From NCBI RefSeq assembly GCF_040729435.1, contig NZ_CP160398.1, forward strand, positions 5,003,001-5,067,000: a stretch of 64,000 nucleotides of DNA. Reading direction: 5' to 3'. Below are positions 24,669 through 35,200 of this stretch, one piece after another (position 1 is the first letter of the stretch; each line of letters starts with the position of its first letter). Origin of the DNA: Pseudomonas sp. HOU2 (GTDB lineage Bacteria; Pseudomonadota; Gammaproteobacteria; Pseudomonadales; Pseudomonadaceae). A program made the translations under genes and the position numbers. Below the pieces are notes generated by a model. That model saw only the letters and a list, made by a program, of their open reading frames with translations. It had not been told where the DNA came from and searched no databases.

Positions 24669-26714
24669 ATGAGTTTGCTCAATATCGGGATGTCGGGGTT
24701 GGCCGCGAGCTCTTCCTCTCTGGCGACGACAGGTAACAACATTGCCAACGTCGACACCGCCGGTTATTCACGCCAGCAAACCGTGCAGGGCACCAAGGCC
24801 TCGCAGCAGTTCGGCAACGTCTTCATCGGTACCGGTACCACCCTGGCTGACGTGCGCCGGGTCTACAACTCTTACCTCGAAAACCAGCTGCATACCGCCA
24901 CCTCGCTCAACAGCGAAGCGGCTGCGTACGGTGCCCAGGCCACTGCGCTGGATGCCTCGATGTCCGATACCAACACTGGCCTGACCGGTGTGCTGCAGAA
25001 GTTCTTCACCACGATGCAGGGCGTGGCGACCTCGGCCACTGACGACACTTCTCGTCAGTCGGTGCTGACGGGTGCGCAGGCGCTGACCAGCCGTTTCAAT
25101 GCGCTGGCCAAACAGCTGAACGATCAGAACACCACGATCAACGGCAACCTGGGCGACATGACCTCCCAGGTCAACAAACTGGCGACTTCGATTGCCAACC
25201 TGAACCAGAAGATCGGCGAGATTTCCACCAGCGGCGGCCAGCCGAACGACCTGCTCGACACCCGTAACGAAGCGGTGCGCCAGCTCTCCGAGCTGACCGG
25301 TGCACAGGTCGTCGAACGTGGCACCAGTTTTGACGTGTATATCGGCACCGGCCAGCCGCTGGTGATCGGCAACACCACCAACACCCTGAGCACCGTGCCG
25401 AGCAAGGACGATCCGACGCGCATGGCCATTCAGATGGACCGTGGCTCAAGCGTCATCGACATCACGTCGGCCATGAGCGGCGGCGAAATCGGCGGCCTGC
25501 TGACCTATCGCAAGGAAGTGCTCGATCCGTCGCTCAATGAGCTGGGGCGTGTCGCGCTGGTCGTCGCCGATCAGATCAACAGCCAGCAAGCCCAGGGCAT
25601 CGACAAGAACGGTGACTTCGGCGCAGCGCTCTTCAACAACATCAACAGTGCCGCGCTGGTCAGTCAGCGCAGCATTGCGCAGTCGGGCAACAGCGCAGGC
25701 TCGGGCAACCTCGATGTCACCATCAAGGACACCGGCAAGCTGACCACCAGCGATTATCAGGTGACCTTCACCAGCGCCACCAACTATTCGGTCAAGCGCT
25801 CCGATGGCACCGACATGGGCTCGTTCAGCACCACGACGACGCCACCGCCGGTGATCGACGGCTTCACCCTGGCCCTCAACGGCGGCGCCCTGAGCGCTGG
25901 CGACACCTTCAAGGTGACGCCGACCCGTAACGCGGCCAGTTCCATCCAGACCGTGCTGACCGATCCGAAGAAAATCGCTGCGGCAGCACCGCTGACCGGG
26001 GTGGCCAGTGCCAACAACTCCGGTACCTACACCCAGCCGACGCTGACCGATTCGATCGACATCTACAACCCGGCGTCGCAGACCGAGTTGCAGAATGCGC
26101 TCAAATATTCGACGCCGGTCAAACTGGTGTTCGGTGCGGTCGCCAGCGGCAGCCAGTCGTACAACATGGTCGACGCCAAGGGCAACACCATCGGTTCGGG
26201 CACCATCGTGCCGGGGCAGGCCAACACCTTGAACCTCAAGGTCGGCATGGTCGACTCCACCGGTGCGCCGGTGATGGACACCACTGTCACGCCGAACGTG
26301 CAGAAGACCTTCACCGTGCAGACCACCGTGGGCGCGACGCCGAAGTCCGGCGAGACCTTCACCATCAACCTGACCGGCGCAGCCTCTTCGGACAACCGCA
26401 ACGCCCAGGCGCTGGTTGGCCTGCAGACCAAGCAGACCGTGGACACCGGCAGCGGCAGCAAAGGCATCAGCTTGACCGACGCCTACAACAAACTGGTGAC
26501 CAACGTCGGTACCAAGGCTGCGCAGAGCAAGTCCGACAGCGACGCCACTTCGGTGATCCTCGATCAGGCCAAGGGCGCGCGCGATTCGCTGTCCCAGGTC
26601 AACCTCGATGAAGAGACCGGCAACCTGGTCAAGTATCAGCAGTACTACACAGCGTCTTCGCAGATCATCAAAGCTGCGCAGGAAACTTTCGCCACGCTGA
26701 TCAACAGTCTTTAA
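24669..26714 (+). CDS. flgK: hook-filament junction protein FlgK (HAP1)
   Basis: The 681-residue protein begins SLLNIGMSGLAASSSSLATTGNNIANVDTAGYSRQQTV and ends with the paired C-terminal helix (VNLDEETGNLVKYQQYYTASSQIIKAAQETF). These are the hallmark axial helices. It joins hook to filament with FlgL and is exported with chaperone FlgN. A variable Thr/Ser-rich middle (about residues 340-600) is the exposed domain. flgL follows after 13 bases. Confidence 0.97.
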   Translation: MSLLNIGMSGLAASSSSLATTGNNIANVDTAGYSRQQTVQGTKASQQFGNVFIGTGTTLADVRRVYNSYLENQLHTATSLNSEAAAYGAQATALDASMSDTNTGLTGVLQKFFTTMQGVATSATDDTSRQSVLTGAQALTSRFNALAKQLNDQNTTINGNLGDMTSQVNKLATSIANLNQKIGEISTSGGQPNDLLDTRNEAVRQLSELTGAQVVERGTSFDVYIGTGQPLVIGNTTNTLSTVPSKDDPTRMAIQMDRGSSVIDITSAMSGGEIGGLLTYRKEVLDPSLNELGRVALVVADQINSQQAQGIDKNGDFGAALFNNINSAALVSQRSIAQSGNSAGSGNLDVTIKDTGKLTTSDYQVTFTSATNYSVKRSDGTDMGSFSTTTTPPPVIDGFTLALNGGALSAGDTFKVTPTRNAASSIQTVLTDPKKIAAAAPLTGVASANNSGTYTQPTLTDSIDIYNPASQTELQNALKYSTPVKLVFGAVASGSQSYNMVDAKGNTIGSGTIVPGQANTLNLKVGMVDSTGAPVMDTTVTPNVQKTFTVQTTVGATPKSGETFTINLTGAASSDNRNAQALVGLQTKQTVDTGSGSKGISLTDAYNKLVTNVGTKAAQSKSDSDATSVILDQAKGARDSLSQVNLDEETGNLVKYQQYYTASSQIIKAAQETFATLINSL

Positions 26715-26727
26715 GGAGTCGTAATTC

Positions 26728-28299
26728 ATGCGCATTTCCACCGCCCAGTATTACGCGACGCAAGCTGCTCAATATCAGCGCAACTACAGCAAGACGGTCG
26801 CGACCGCCAACGAAGCGAGCAGCCTGCAGCGCATCAACACCGCTGCCGACGATCCGATCGGCGCCGGTCGTCTGCTCAAGCTGGGTCAGCAAAGTGCGAT
26901 GCTCGACCAGTATCAGGGCAACATCGACACCACCAAGAGCGCGCTGACCGTGCAGGAGTCCACATTGAACTCCATCACCACGGCACTGCAGCGCGCCAAG
27001 GAAATCGGCCTGGCGGCCAACAACGGCATCGCCACCGATGCTGACCGCAAGGCGTACGCGGCGGAACTGGGCCAGATCCAGCAACAGGTGCTGGGCCTGA
27101 TGAATTCCAAGGACGCCAACGGCAACTATCTGTTCTCCGGTTCCAAGACCGATACCGCGCCGTACTCGCAGAACGTCGACGGCACCTACACCTACAACGG
27201 TGACCAGACTCAGATCAACCTGGGCATTGGTGACGGCATGTCGGTCGCGACCAACACCACCGGTTGGGATGCGTTCCAGCAGACCATCAACACCAGCCGC
27301 ACCCAGACCAACATGACCGCTCCGGCGGTGGATGACGGTCGTGTGGTGCTGTCCAACGGTACGGTCGGCACAGCGGCGACATACAACGCCAAATTCTCCG
27401 GCGGACAGCCATACACTGTCAGTTTTGTCAGCAGCACCCAGTTGAAGATCACCGATGCCCTGGGCAACGACGTGACGTCCGAAGCCAGCCAGAACGGCGT
27501 GATCAGCAACAGCAACGGCACCAACCAGGCCGTCAGCTTCCGCGGCGTCGACTTGAAGTTGAACATCAACCTCAAGGCCGGTGACACCAATCCGGACGCG
27601 GTCATCGCCGGTCACAGCTTCCAGCTGTCGGCCACGCCTGACTCTTTCACCACCGCGCGCAGCCCCGGCAACCCGTCGACCGCAGTGATCACCGGCGCCA
27701 GCGTGACCGACCAAGCGGCCTACAGTGGGGCTTTCCCGTCGGGCGGCGGTGCGGTGCTGAAGTTCACCAGCGCCACCGACTTCGATCTGTACGCGGCCCC
27801 CGTGACCGCTGACAGCAAACCGGTGTCCTCGGGCACCATGGTCGGTGGCAACGCCACGGCTGCCGGTGTGACTTTCGCCATCGGCGGTACGCCGGGCGCG
27901 GGCGATCAGTTCTCGATCCAGTCCAACAACCACCAGACCCAGAACGTGCTCGACACCCTGGGCCAGATGGTCACGGCGCTGAACCTGCCGGTCGATGGTG
28001 ATCCGGTGGTCAAGCAGAAATTCCAGGGGGCCATGGAGTCGGCGTTGGGCAACCTCGACAGCGCCTCCAATCAGATTGGCGCTGCCGTGACCTCGATCGG
28101 TGCTCGTGGACAGTCGCTCGACGACCAGGACACGACTAACCAGAGTCTGATCCAGGCCAATACCATGACCCAGGGTTCGATCCGTGACTCGGATCCGGCC
28201 GAGGTGATGACCCGCCTGACGTTGCAGCAGACCATGCTGCAAGCCTCGCAATTGGCCTTCAGCAAAATCAGTCAGTTGGGTCTGTTCAACAAGATCTGA
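26728..28299 (+). CDS. flgL: hook-filament junction protein FlgL (HAP3)
   Basis: The 523-residue protein has the FlgL start MRISTAQYYATQAAQYQRNYSKTVATANEASSLQRINTAADDP and the flagellin-like C-terminal helix (MTRLTLQQTMLQASQLAFSKISQLGLF). It is clearly longer than the E. coli protein (about 317) because of a large Ser/Thr/Gly-rich central insertion, roughly residues 150-420. It is the last gene of the flgF operon. Confidence 0.96.
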   Translation: MRISTAQYYATQAAQYQRNYSKTVATANEASSLQRINTAADDPIGAGRLLKLGQQSAMLDQYQGNIDTTKSALTVQESTLNSITTALQRAKEIGLAANNGIATDADRKAYAAELGQIQQQVLGLMNSKDANGNYLFSGSKTDTAPYSQNVDGTYTYNGDQTQINLGIGDGMSVATNTTGWDAFQQTINTSRTQTNMTAPAVDDGRVVLSNGTVGTAATYNAKFSGGQPYTVSFVSSTQLKITDALGNDVTSEASQNGVISNSNGTNQAVSFRGVDLKLNINLKAGDTNPDAVIAGHSFQLSATPDSFTTARSPGNPSTAVITGASVTDQAAYSGAFPSGGGAVLKFTSATDFDLYAAPVTADSKPVSSGTMVGGNATAAGVTFAIGGTPGAGDQFSIQSNNHQTQNVLDTLGQMVTALNLPVDGDPVVKQKFQGAMESALGNLDSASNQIGAAVTSIGARGQSLDDQDTTNQSLIQANTMTQGSIRDSDPAEVMTRLTLQQTMLQASQLAFSKISQLGLFNKI

Positions 28300-28304
28300 C
28301 ACTG

Positions 28305-28327
28305 AACGGGCGCGCGAGCGCCCGTTT
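28305..28327 (+). terminator. possible terminator after flgL
   Basis: AACGGGCGC (28305-28313), loop GCGA, GCGCCCGTT (28318-28326). The T-tail is only three bases, so read-through into the glycosylation island is likely. Confidence 0.55.
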
Positions 28328-28407
28328 GCCCAGTTCCTCAGTTAATGTTTTTTGCGGTTTCATGGGCTCGCTTTACCGAGCGGGCTCGTACCGCCTGCGA
28401 GCCCGCC

Positions 28408-31400
28408 GTGAATTCACTTCCCCTCGTCAGCCTTGTCATTCCTGCCTTCAACCCGCGCTTCTTCGAGCGCGCATTGCGCAGCGCCGTCAGCCAGGGCTAT
28501 GGCCATCTCGAAATCATCGTGTGTGATGACAGTCGTGGTCCTGAAATCGAAGCCATCGTCGCGGCGATAACCGAGCAGAGCGGGGTTGTCGTGCATTACG
28601 TGCGTAACCCGCGCACCCTGGGCATGGTCGGCAATCTGCAAGCCTGCCTGGATCTGGCCCAGGGCGAATTCATCAAGTTTTTGTGTGACGACGATCAGCT
28701 GTTCGCCAGCTGTATCGAGCGTCAGGCTGATGTCTTGGCCAATCGTGACGAAGTCAATCTGGTGCTGGCCCAGCGTCTGTTCTGGGACGCCGACGACATG
28801 GTCCTGCCTTCACGCCTGGAAAATACGCCACTGTCACCGGTCAGTGGGTTGTTCAAGGGGGAGGACCTGCTGGCGCTCTTCGAGACGTTCCCGTCGAACC
28901 TTCTCGGTGGTTTCAGTAATGCCCTGTTCCGCCGCGCCGACGTTGTCGAATTGCTGCCGGCGTTGACGCAGCCGGGCCACTGTTTTGTGGCGAGCCTGGA
29001 TTTCGCATTGTTCGTGTGTTTGCTGCGACGCGGCAACGCGGTGATCTCCAATCATGTCTTGAGTATCGAACGCCTGTATCCGGATCGCCTGAGTGGCCAG
29101 CAAGTGATGAAGGATGCTCTGGCCGTCGAGCAGCAATGGCTGCTGCAAATGCTCAAGGCGCGCAGCGGCGAATCGGCGCCCGCCAAGGGCTGGGTGCGTT
29201 ATGTGCCCATGCCCAAGGCAGATGAGTCGCCCCGGGTCTGGGTGGAGCTGCCGCTGAGCCGCACGCTGGGCACCAAACAAAGTGCGCAGATCTGGCAGGT
29301 CGGCGCGGACAGCCAGAGTTTTGCCGAACTCTATGCGCAATGGCTGGAGTGCCGCAGGCTCAGCGACGTGCAGAACAGACTGCTGCCGGACACGCTGGCG
29401 AGCTGGCCGTCCACGCCGCGAATCGTGCCAGTCGTGGTGGATGAGCAGGGCAGTTCCGCGGCGCTGGAACGCACCCTGGAGAGTCTCGCCGCGCAGGTCT
29501 ATCCACCCGAGTTGACGCTGGTACTGTCCACCGATTGTTCCGAGCCGGTACTGGACGGTCGGGTGTTCCATTTGCCGTTGCAGGACGATTACCTGCAACA
29601 GATCAATCAACTGCTGCCGCAGCTGGAAGGTGCTGACTGGTTTTATCTGCTGCGCGCCGGTGATCGTCTGGTGCCCCCGGCCCTGCTGATGATGGCCGAG
29701 CGCATCGCCTTCAACAGCGCCCTGCATTGTCTGTACAGCGATGAAGGCAGCTTGCGCGCAGGGGAATCGGTGGAGCCGGCATTCAAGCCCGACTTCAACC
29801 TGGATCTGCTGCGCAGCTACCCTTATGTCGGCCGCGCGCTGGCGTTCCGGCGCGAGGTTTTTCTGGCGCTCGGCGGTTTCGATTCGACCTTCACTGAGCT
29901 TGCGCCTCACGACATGCTCTGGCGCATGGTTGAGGATCACGGCACCCAGGCGGTCGGACACCTGGCCGAGATTGCCATCGAGTCGACATTCGACCTGACC
30001 CAGTGGCTGTCGCTGCCGGCCGTGACGCAAAACAATTCACGATTGCTGTCGGCTCATCTTGACCGTCTGGGTATCTCCCACGACCTGCGCCGAGGCAGTG
30101 TCGACCTGCTCAATCGAGTCGATTATCGGCATGCGCAGCGGCCGCTGGTCTCGATCATCATTTCGACCCGCGACCAGATTGCGGCGCTGCAACGCTGCGT
30201 CGAGAGCCTGCTGGAAAAAACCGCTTACAGCGAATATGAGCTGCTGCTGGTCGACAATGGCAGTCAGACCGCCGAGGCTCGTGCCTGGCTGGACGGCATG
30301 GCGCAATTGGGCAGCGAGCGTGTACGCGTGCTGAGTTACCCACAGCAGGGCAATGTCGCCGCATTGCGCAACTTTGCCGTGAGTCAGGCAAGGGGCGAAT
30401 ACGTCCTGCTGCTCAATCCTTATACGGTGATCACTCAGGCTGACTGGCTCGACGAACTGCTCAATCACGCGCAGCGCCCGGAAGTCGGCATCGTCGGTGC
30501 CAAGCTTTTCAATCCTGATGGCTATGTTTTGCATGCGGGTCTGGTGCTCGGTTTGCAGGGGCCGGCCGGCTTGCCGTTCTATGGCCAGTCGATGCAATCC
30601 TCCGGCTACATGTTCCGTTTGCAGGTGGTCCAGGATCTGAGCGCCGTTGGCGCCGATTGCCTGATGGTGCGCAAGTCAGTGTTCGATGCAGTGGGCGGCC
30701 TGGATGAGCAGAGCCTGCCGCGCATGCTGTATGAAGTGGATCTGGCGCTGCGCGTGGCCCGCCAGGGTTATCTGGTGGTGTGGACGCCCTATGCGGCGCT
30801 GGCGCTGGGCGCGCAGCCAGTCGATGCGGTCAACGATGAGGAAGGGGTCTCGCACAATCAGCAGGAAGAAACGTTCTTCAAGCGCTGGCTGCCGGTCGTT
30901 GCCCGTGACCCTGCCTACAATCCCAATCTGTCTTTGCACAAGCACACGGGCTCAAGCTTCACGCTCGAACCGGGCCTGCGCACCGGCTGGAGTCCTTTCA
31001 GCACTGGCACCCAGCCGAAGATTCTCGGGTTGCCGATCAACGCCTCGGCGATCGGTCACTATCGTGTCACGCAACCGCTGATCGAACTCGAAGCGGCAGG
31101 GCGGGTGCAAGGGCAGATTCGCTATAGCGTGAACCTGCCGCCGATCGTTGAAATCGAGCGCATGTCGCCTGATGTAATCGTTCTGCAAGGGCGTTACACA
31201 GAGGCGTCGGTCAACGAAATGCCGGTGCTGCGCAACTACTTCAATGCGCGGCGCATCTACGAGCTGGATGACTACGTCATTGATGTGCCGCATCGCAATG
31301 CGCATATCCGCAACATGCCGGACAAGTATGAAATGGAACGCATTGTTCGCCGGGCAATCGGCATGTGCGACCGTGTCGTGGTTTCGACTCAGCCATTGGC

Positions 31401-32010
31401 CAACGCATTGTCGGACATGCATCACGACATTCGCGTCGTACCGAACATGTTGGCGAAAGAGTTCTGGTGCAACCTGCGCAGCCAGCGCCGCACTTCGAAA
31501 AAGCCTCGCGTCGGCTGGGGCGGCGGCACCAGTCACCATGGTGACCTGGCGGTGATCGCCGATGTCGTGCGCGAACTGGCCGATGAGGTCGACTGGGTGT
31601 TTTTCGGCATGTGCCCGGACGACCTGCGTCCCTACATGCATGAGTTCCACGGGGTGATTCCCCTTGATGCGTACCCGGCGAAACTGGCCAGCCTCAATCT
31701 CGATCTGGCCCTGGCACCGCTGGAGTTCCACATCTTCAACGACTGCAAGAGCAACCTGCGTCTGCTGGAGTACGGCGCCTGCGGCTACCCGGTGATCTGC
31801 ACCGACACCGAGGCCTATCGCGGTTACCTGCCGTGCACACGGATCAAGACCAACACCACGGATGAATGGCTGCAGGCAATCCGCATGCACCTGGCCGACC
31901 CGGATGCGAGCTACCGCATGGGCGACGAGTTGCGCGAGGTGGTGCTGCGCGACTACATCTTGCGCGGCGACAATCTGCGTTACTGGGAGAATGGCTGGCT
32001 GGCGGATTGA
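28408..32010 (+). CDS. giant multidomain glycosyltransferase, Fgt1-like flagellin glycosyltransferase
   Basis: The roughly 1200-residue protein starts with a GT-A family 2 domain (LPLVSLVIPAFNPRFFERAL, with the metal-binding KFLCDDDQLF). A second, degenerate GT2-like region follows around residue 330-560. A third GT2 domain begins near residue 580 (PLVSIIISTRDQIAALQRCVESLLEK, LLLNPYTVI). A C-terminal GT-B/GT4-like part sits at about 870-1200 (GLPINASAIGHYRVTQPL, IRVVPNMLAKEFW, LLEYGACGYPVICTDTEAYRGY). Directly after flgL, this matches Fgt1 of P. syringae, which glycosylates flagellin in the cytoplasm. I prefer the GTG at 28408 to the ATG at 28345; both have weak ribosome sites. Confidence 0.82.
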   Translation: MNSLPLVSLVIPAFNPRFFERALRSAVSQGYGHLEIIVCDDSRGPEIEAIVAAITEQSGVVVHYVRNPRTLGMVGNLQACLDLAQGEFIKFLCDDDQLFASCIERQADVLANRDEVNLVLAQRLFWDADDMVLPSRLENTPLSPVSGLFKGEDLLALFETFPSNLLGGFSNALFRRADVVELLPALTQPGHCFVASLDFALFVCLLRRGNAVISNHVLSIERLYPDRLSGQQVMKDALAVEQQWLLQMLKARSGESAPAKGWVRYVPMPKADESPRVWVELPLSRTLGTKQSAQIWQVGADSQSFAELYAQWLECRRLSDVQNRLLPDTLASWPSTPRIVPVVVDEQGSSAALERTLESLAAQVYPPELTLVLSTDCSEPVLDGRVFHLPLQDDYLQQINQLLPQLEGADWFYLLRAGDRLVPPALLMMAERIAFNSALHCLYSDEGSLRAGESVEPAFKPDFNLDLLRSYPYVGRALAFRREVFLALGGFDSTFTELAPHDMLWRMVEDHGTQAVGHLAEIAIESTFDLTQWLSLPAVTQNNSRLLSAHLDRLGISHDLRRGSVDLLNRVDYRHAQRPLVSIIISTRDQIAALQRCVESLLEKTAYSEYELLLVDNGSQTAEARAWLDGMAQLGSERVRVLSYPQQGNVAALRNFAVSQARGEYVLLLNPYTVITQADWLDELLNHAQRPEVGIVGAKLFNPDGYVLHAGLVLGLQGPAGLPFYGQSMQSSGYMFRLQVVQDLSAVGADCLMVRKSVFDAVGGLDEQSLPRMLYEVDLALRVARQGYLVVWTPYAALALGAQPVDAVNDEEGVSHNQQEETFFKRWLPVVARDPAYNPNLSLHKHTGSSFTLEPGLRTGWSPFSTGTQPKILGLPINASAIGHYRVTQPLIELEAAGRVQGQIRYSVNLPPIVEIERMSPDVIVLQGRYTEASVNEMPVLRNYFNARRIYELDDYVIDVPHRNAHIRNMPDKYEMERIVRRAIGMCDRVVVSTQPLANALSDMHHDIRVVPNMLAKEFWCNLRSQRRTSKKPRVGWGGGTSHHGDLAVIADVVRELADEVDWVFFGMCPDDLRPYMHEFHGVIPLDAYPAKLASLNLDLALAPLEFHIFNDCKSNLRLLEYGACGYPVICTDTEAYRGYLPCTRIKTNTTDEWLQAIRMHLADPDASYRMGDELREVVLRDYILRGDNLRYWENGWLAD

Positions 32011-32032
32011 TCGGTTCGTCCGGGCAGTAGCG

Positions 32033-32069
32033 AAAAAACAGGCGACTTTCACAGTCGCCTGTTTTTTTT
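32033..32069 (+). terminator. intrinsic terminator after the Fgt1-like gene
   Basis: AAAAAACAGGCGACT (32033-32047), loop TTCAC, AGTCGCCTGTTTTTT (32053-32067) and further T. Strong, and possibly active on both strands. Confidence 0.92.
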
Positions 32070-32242
32070 TGCCTGCCTGTTCGTCTTTATTTCATTCCCG
32101 ATACATTTCTTTTCGGCGGGCTCAAGGATTGGGTATTTCCTGTCGATATCAACACAATCGCTGTTCCAGAAAATTTCGCCGCGATGTCGTGTGATCGCCA
32201 CGCTGGCCTGTACCGGTTCACAAACAAGGCAAGGAAGAAGTA

Positions 32243-35200
32243 ATGGCAGTTATAAACGGGACAAACGGCGCGGATACGCTGAACGGTACCAGTGACGATG
32301 ATCAGATCAATGGTCTGGATGGCAACGACCTGATCAAGGGCAGTGCCGGTGCGGACAAGATCGACGGTGGGGCCGGTTTTGATACGGTCGACTACTCGGC
32401 TTCCGCAGCGGGGGTCAATATCGACATCCGGCCGGGTACCGGTCTGGCCGGTGTTGGCGGCGACTCGCAGGGCGACACCCTGACCAACGTCGAAAAAGTC
32501 ATCGGCTCGGCGTTCAACGATACCTTCACCACCGAAGCTTCTCTCTTTGCTACCTACGATGGCGGCGCCGGCAATGACATTTACTATGTCTCGGGTGGCG
32601 GTGTGACCGTCATCGAGCAGGCGGGCGGCGGCAACGATGAAGTGCGTGTCAGCTACAAGGACCATATGCTGGCGGCCAACGTCGAGCGTCTGACCTACAC
32701 CGGCACTGGCCCGTTTACCGGCTGGGGCAATGCCAGCGACAACATCATCACTGGCGGCAGCGGCAATGACGTGTTCTATGGCGGTGGTGGTGCCGACCAG
32801 TTCATTGGTGGCGCTGGTCGCGACACCGTGTCGTACCTCGACAGTACGGTGGCCATGAGCATCAACCTGAAAACCGGCGTCATTTCGGGGATCGGTGCAG
32901 GTGATACGTTCAACGGCATCGAGGTGATCGCCGGTTCCAGATTCAACGACACGTTCGTGGTCGATACCCGAATTTCCGGTGTCGATGGCGGTGAAGGTAT
33001 TGATACTGTCGATTTCTCGACCTCTGCTGCCGGCATCAATGTCGATATCCGTCCGGGCACTGGGCTGGCGGGCGTTGGCGGCGATTCGCAGGGTATGACC
33101 CTGGCCGGTATCGAGAAGGTCATCGGGTCGGCATTCAGCGATACCTTCACCACCGAAGCTTCTCTCTTTGTTACCTACGATGGCGGCGCCGGCAATGACA
33201 TTTACTATGTCTCGGGTGGCGGTGTGACCGTCATCGAGCAGGCTGGCGGCGGTAACGATGAAGTACGGGTCAGCTACAAGGACCATATGCTGGCGGCCAA
33301 CGTCGAGCGCCTGACCTACACCGGCACTGGCCCGTTTACCGGCTGGGGCAATGCCAGCGACAACATCATCACTGGCGGCAGCGGCAACGACGTGTTCTAT
33401 GGCGGTGGCGGTGCCGACCAGTTCTTCGGTGGCGCCGGTCGCGACACCGTGTCGTATCTGGACAGCACGGTGGCCATGAACATCAACCTGAAAACCGGCG
33501 TCATTTCGGGGATTGGTGCAGGTGATACGTTCAACGGCATCGAGGTGATCGCCGGTTCCAGATTCAACGACACGTTCGTGGTCGATACCCGAATTTCCGG
33601 CGTCGATGGCGGTGAAGGTATTGATACTGTCGATTTCTCGACCTCTGCTGCCGGCATCAATGTCGATATCCGTCCGGGCACCGGGTTGGCGGGCGTTGGC
33701 GGCGATTCGCAGGGTATGACCCTGGCCGGTATCGAGAAGGTCATCGGGTCGGCATTCAGCGATACCTTCACCACCGAAGCTTCTCTCTTTGTTACCTACG
33801 ATGGCGGCGCCGGCGATGACATTTACTATGTCTCGGGTGGCGGTGTGACCGTCATCGAGCAGGCTGGCGGCGGTAACGATGAAGTACGGGTCAGCTACAA
33901 GGACCATACGCTGGCGGCCAACGTCGAGCGCCTGACCTACACCGGCACTGGCTCGTTTACCGGTTGGGGCAATGCCAGCGACAACATCATCACTGGCGGC
34001 AGCGGCAACGACGTGTTCTATGGCGGTGGTGGTGCCGACCAGTTCATTGGTGGCGCTGGTCGCGACACCGTGTCGTACCTCGACAGTACGGTGGCCATGA
34101 GCATCAACCTGAAAACCGGCATCATTTCGGGGATCGGTGCAGGTGATACGTTCAACGGCATCGAGGTGATCGCCGGTTCCAGATTCAACGACACGTTCGT
34201 GGTCGATACCCGAATTTCCGGCGTCGATGGCGGTGAAGGTATTGATACTGTCGATTTCTCGACCTCTGCTGCCGGCATCAATGTCGATATCCGTCCGGGC
34301 ACCGGGCTGGCGGGCGTTGGCGGCGATTCGCAGGGTATGACCCTGGCCGGTATCGAGAAGGTCATCGGGTCGGCATTCAACGATACCTTCACCACCGAAG
34401 CTTCTCTCTTTGTTACCTACGATGGCGGCGCCGGCGATGACATTTACTATGTCTCGGGTGGCGGTGTGACCGTCATCGAGCAGGCCGGCGGCGGCAACGA
34501 TGAAGTACGGGTCAGCTACAAGGACCATACGCTGGCGGCGAACGTCGAGCGCCTGACCTACACCGGCACGGCTTCGTTTATCGGCTGGGGCAATGCCAGT
34601 GACAACATCATCACTGGCGGCAACGGCAACGACGTGTTCTATGGCGGTGGTGGTGCCGACCAATTCATTGGTGGCGCCGGCATGGACACCGTGTCGTACC
34701 TTGACAGCACCGTGGGCGTCAGCGTCAACCTGACAACCGGTATCAATACCGGGATCGCGCTGGGTGATACCTACAACAGCATCGAAGCGATGCGTGGTTC
34801 AAACTTCAACGACGTCTTTGTTGGCGGTGCTGCCGCACTGGCATTCGACGGTGGTACGGGCTTCGATCTGGTCAGCTACCAGTCGTCTGCCAGTGGTGTC
34901 ACTATCGACCTGAAAACCAACGTCAACGCTGGTGATGCCACTGGCGATACCTTTGCCGGGATAGAGATCTTCCAGGGCAGCAATTTTGCCGACACCTTGT
35001 CCGGTACCGCGATCAATGACAACTTCGTCGGCGGCGGTGGTGCCGATGTGATTGACGCTCGTGAAGGGGTCGACACTGTCTGGTACCTCAACAGCACCGC
35101 GGCGGTGAACATCAATTTGCAAACCGGCTTCAATCAGGGAGGCGACGCGCAGGGCGATGTGCTGATCAACGTCGAGAGCATTATCGGCACCCACTTCAAT

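Noticed and set aside
28345..28407. Upstream ATG start for the Fgt1-like gene
   Set aside because: It would add 21 residues rich in Arg and Ala that do not fit the GT2 N-terminus; the GTG at 28408 begins just before the conserved strand. Neither has a strong ribosome site, so doubt remains.
32087..34663. Very long open frame on the minus strand opposite the RTX gene (over 850 codons)
   Set aside because: It mirrors the repeat structure of the plus-strand RTX gene, lacks a ribosome site, and results from high-GC third-position bias on the coding strand.
32531..34730. Regular repeats that could suggest a CRISPR-like array
   Set aside because: The period is 621 bases, in-frame and protein coding; no short direct repeats with unique spacers.
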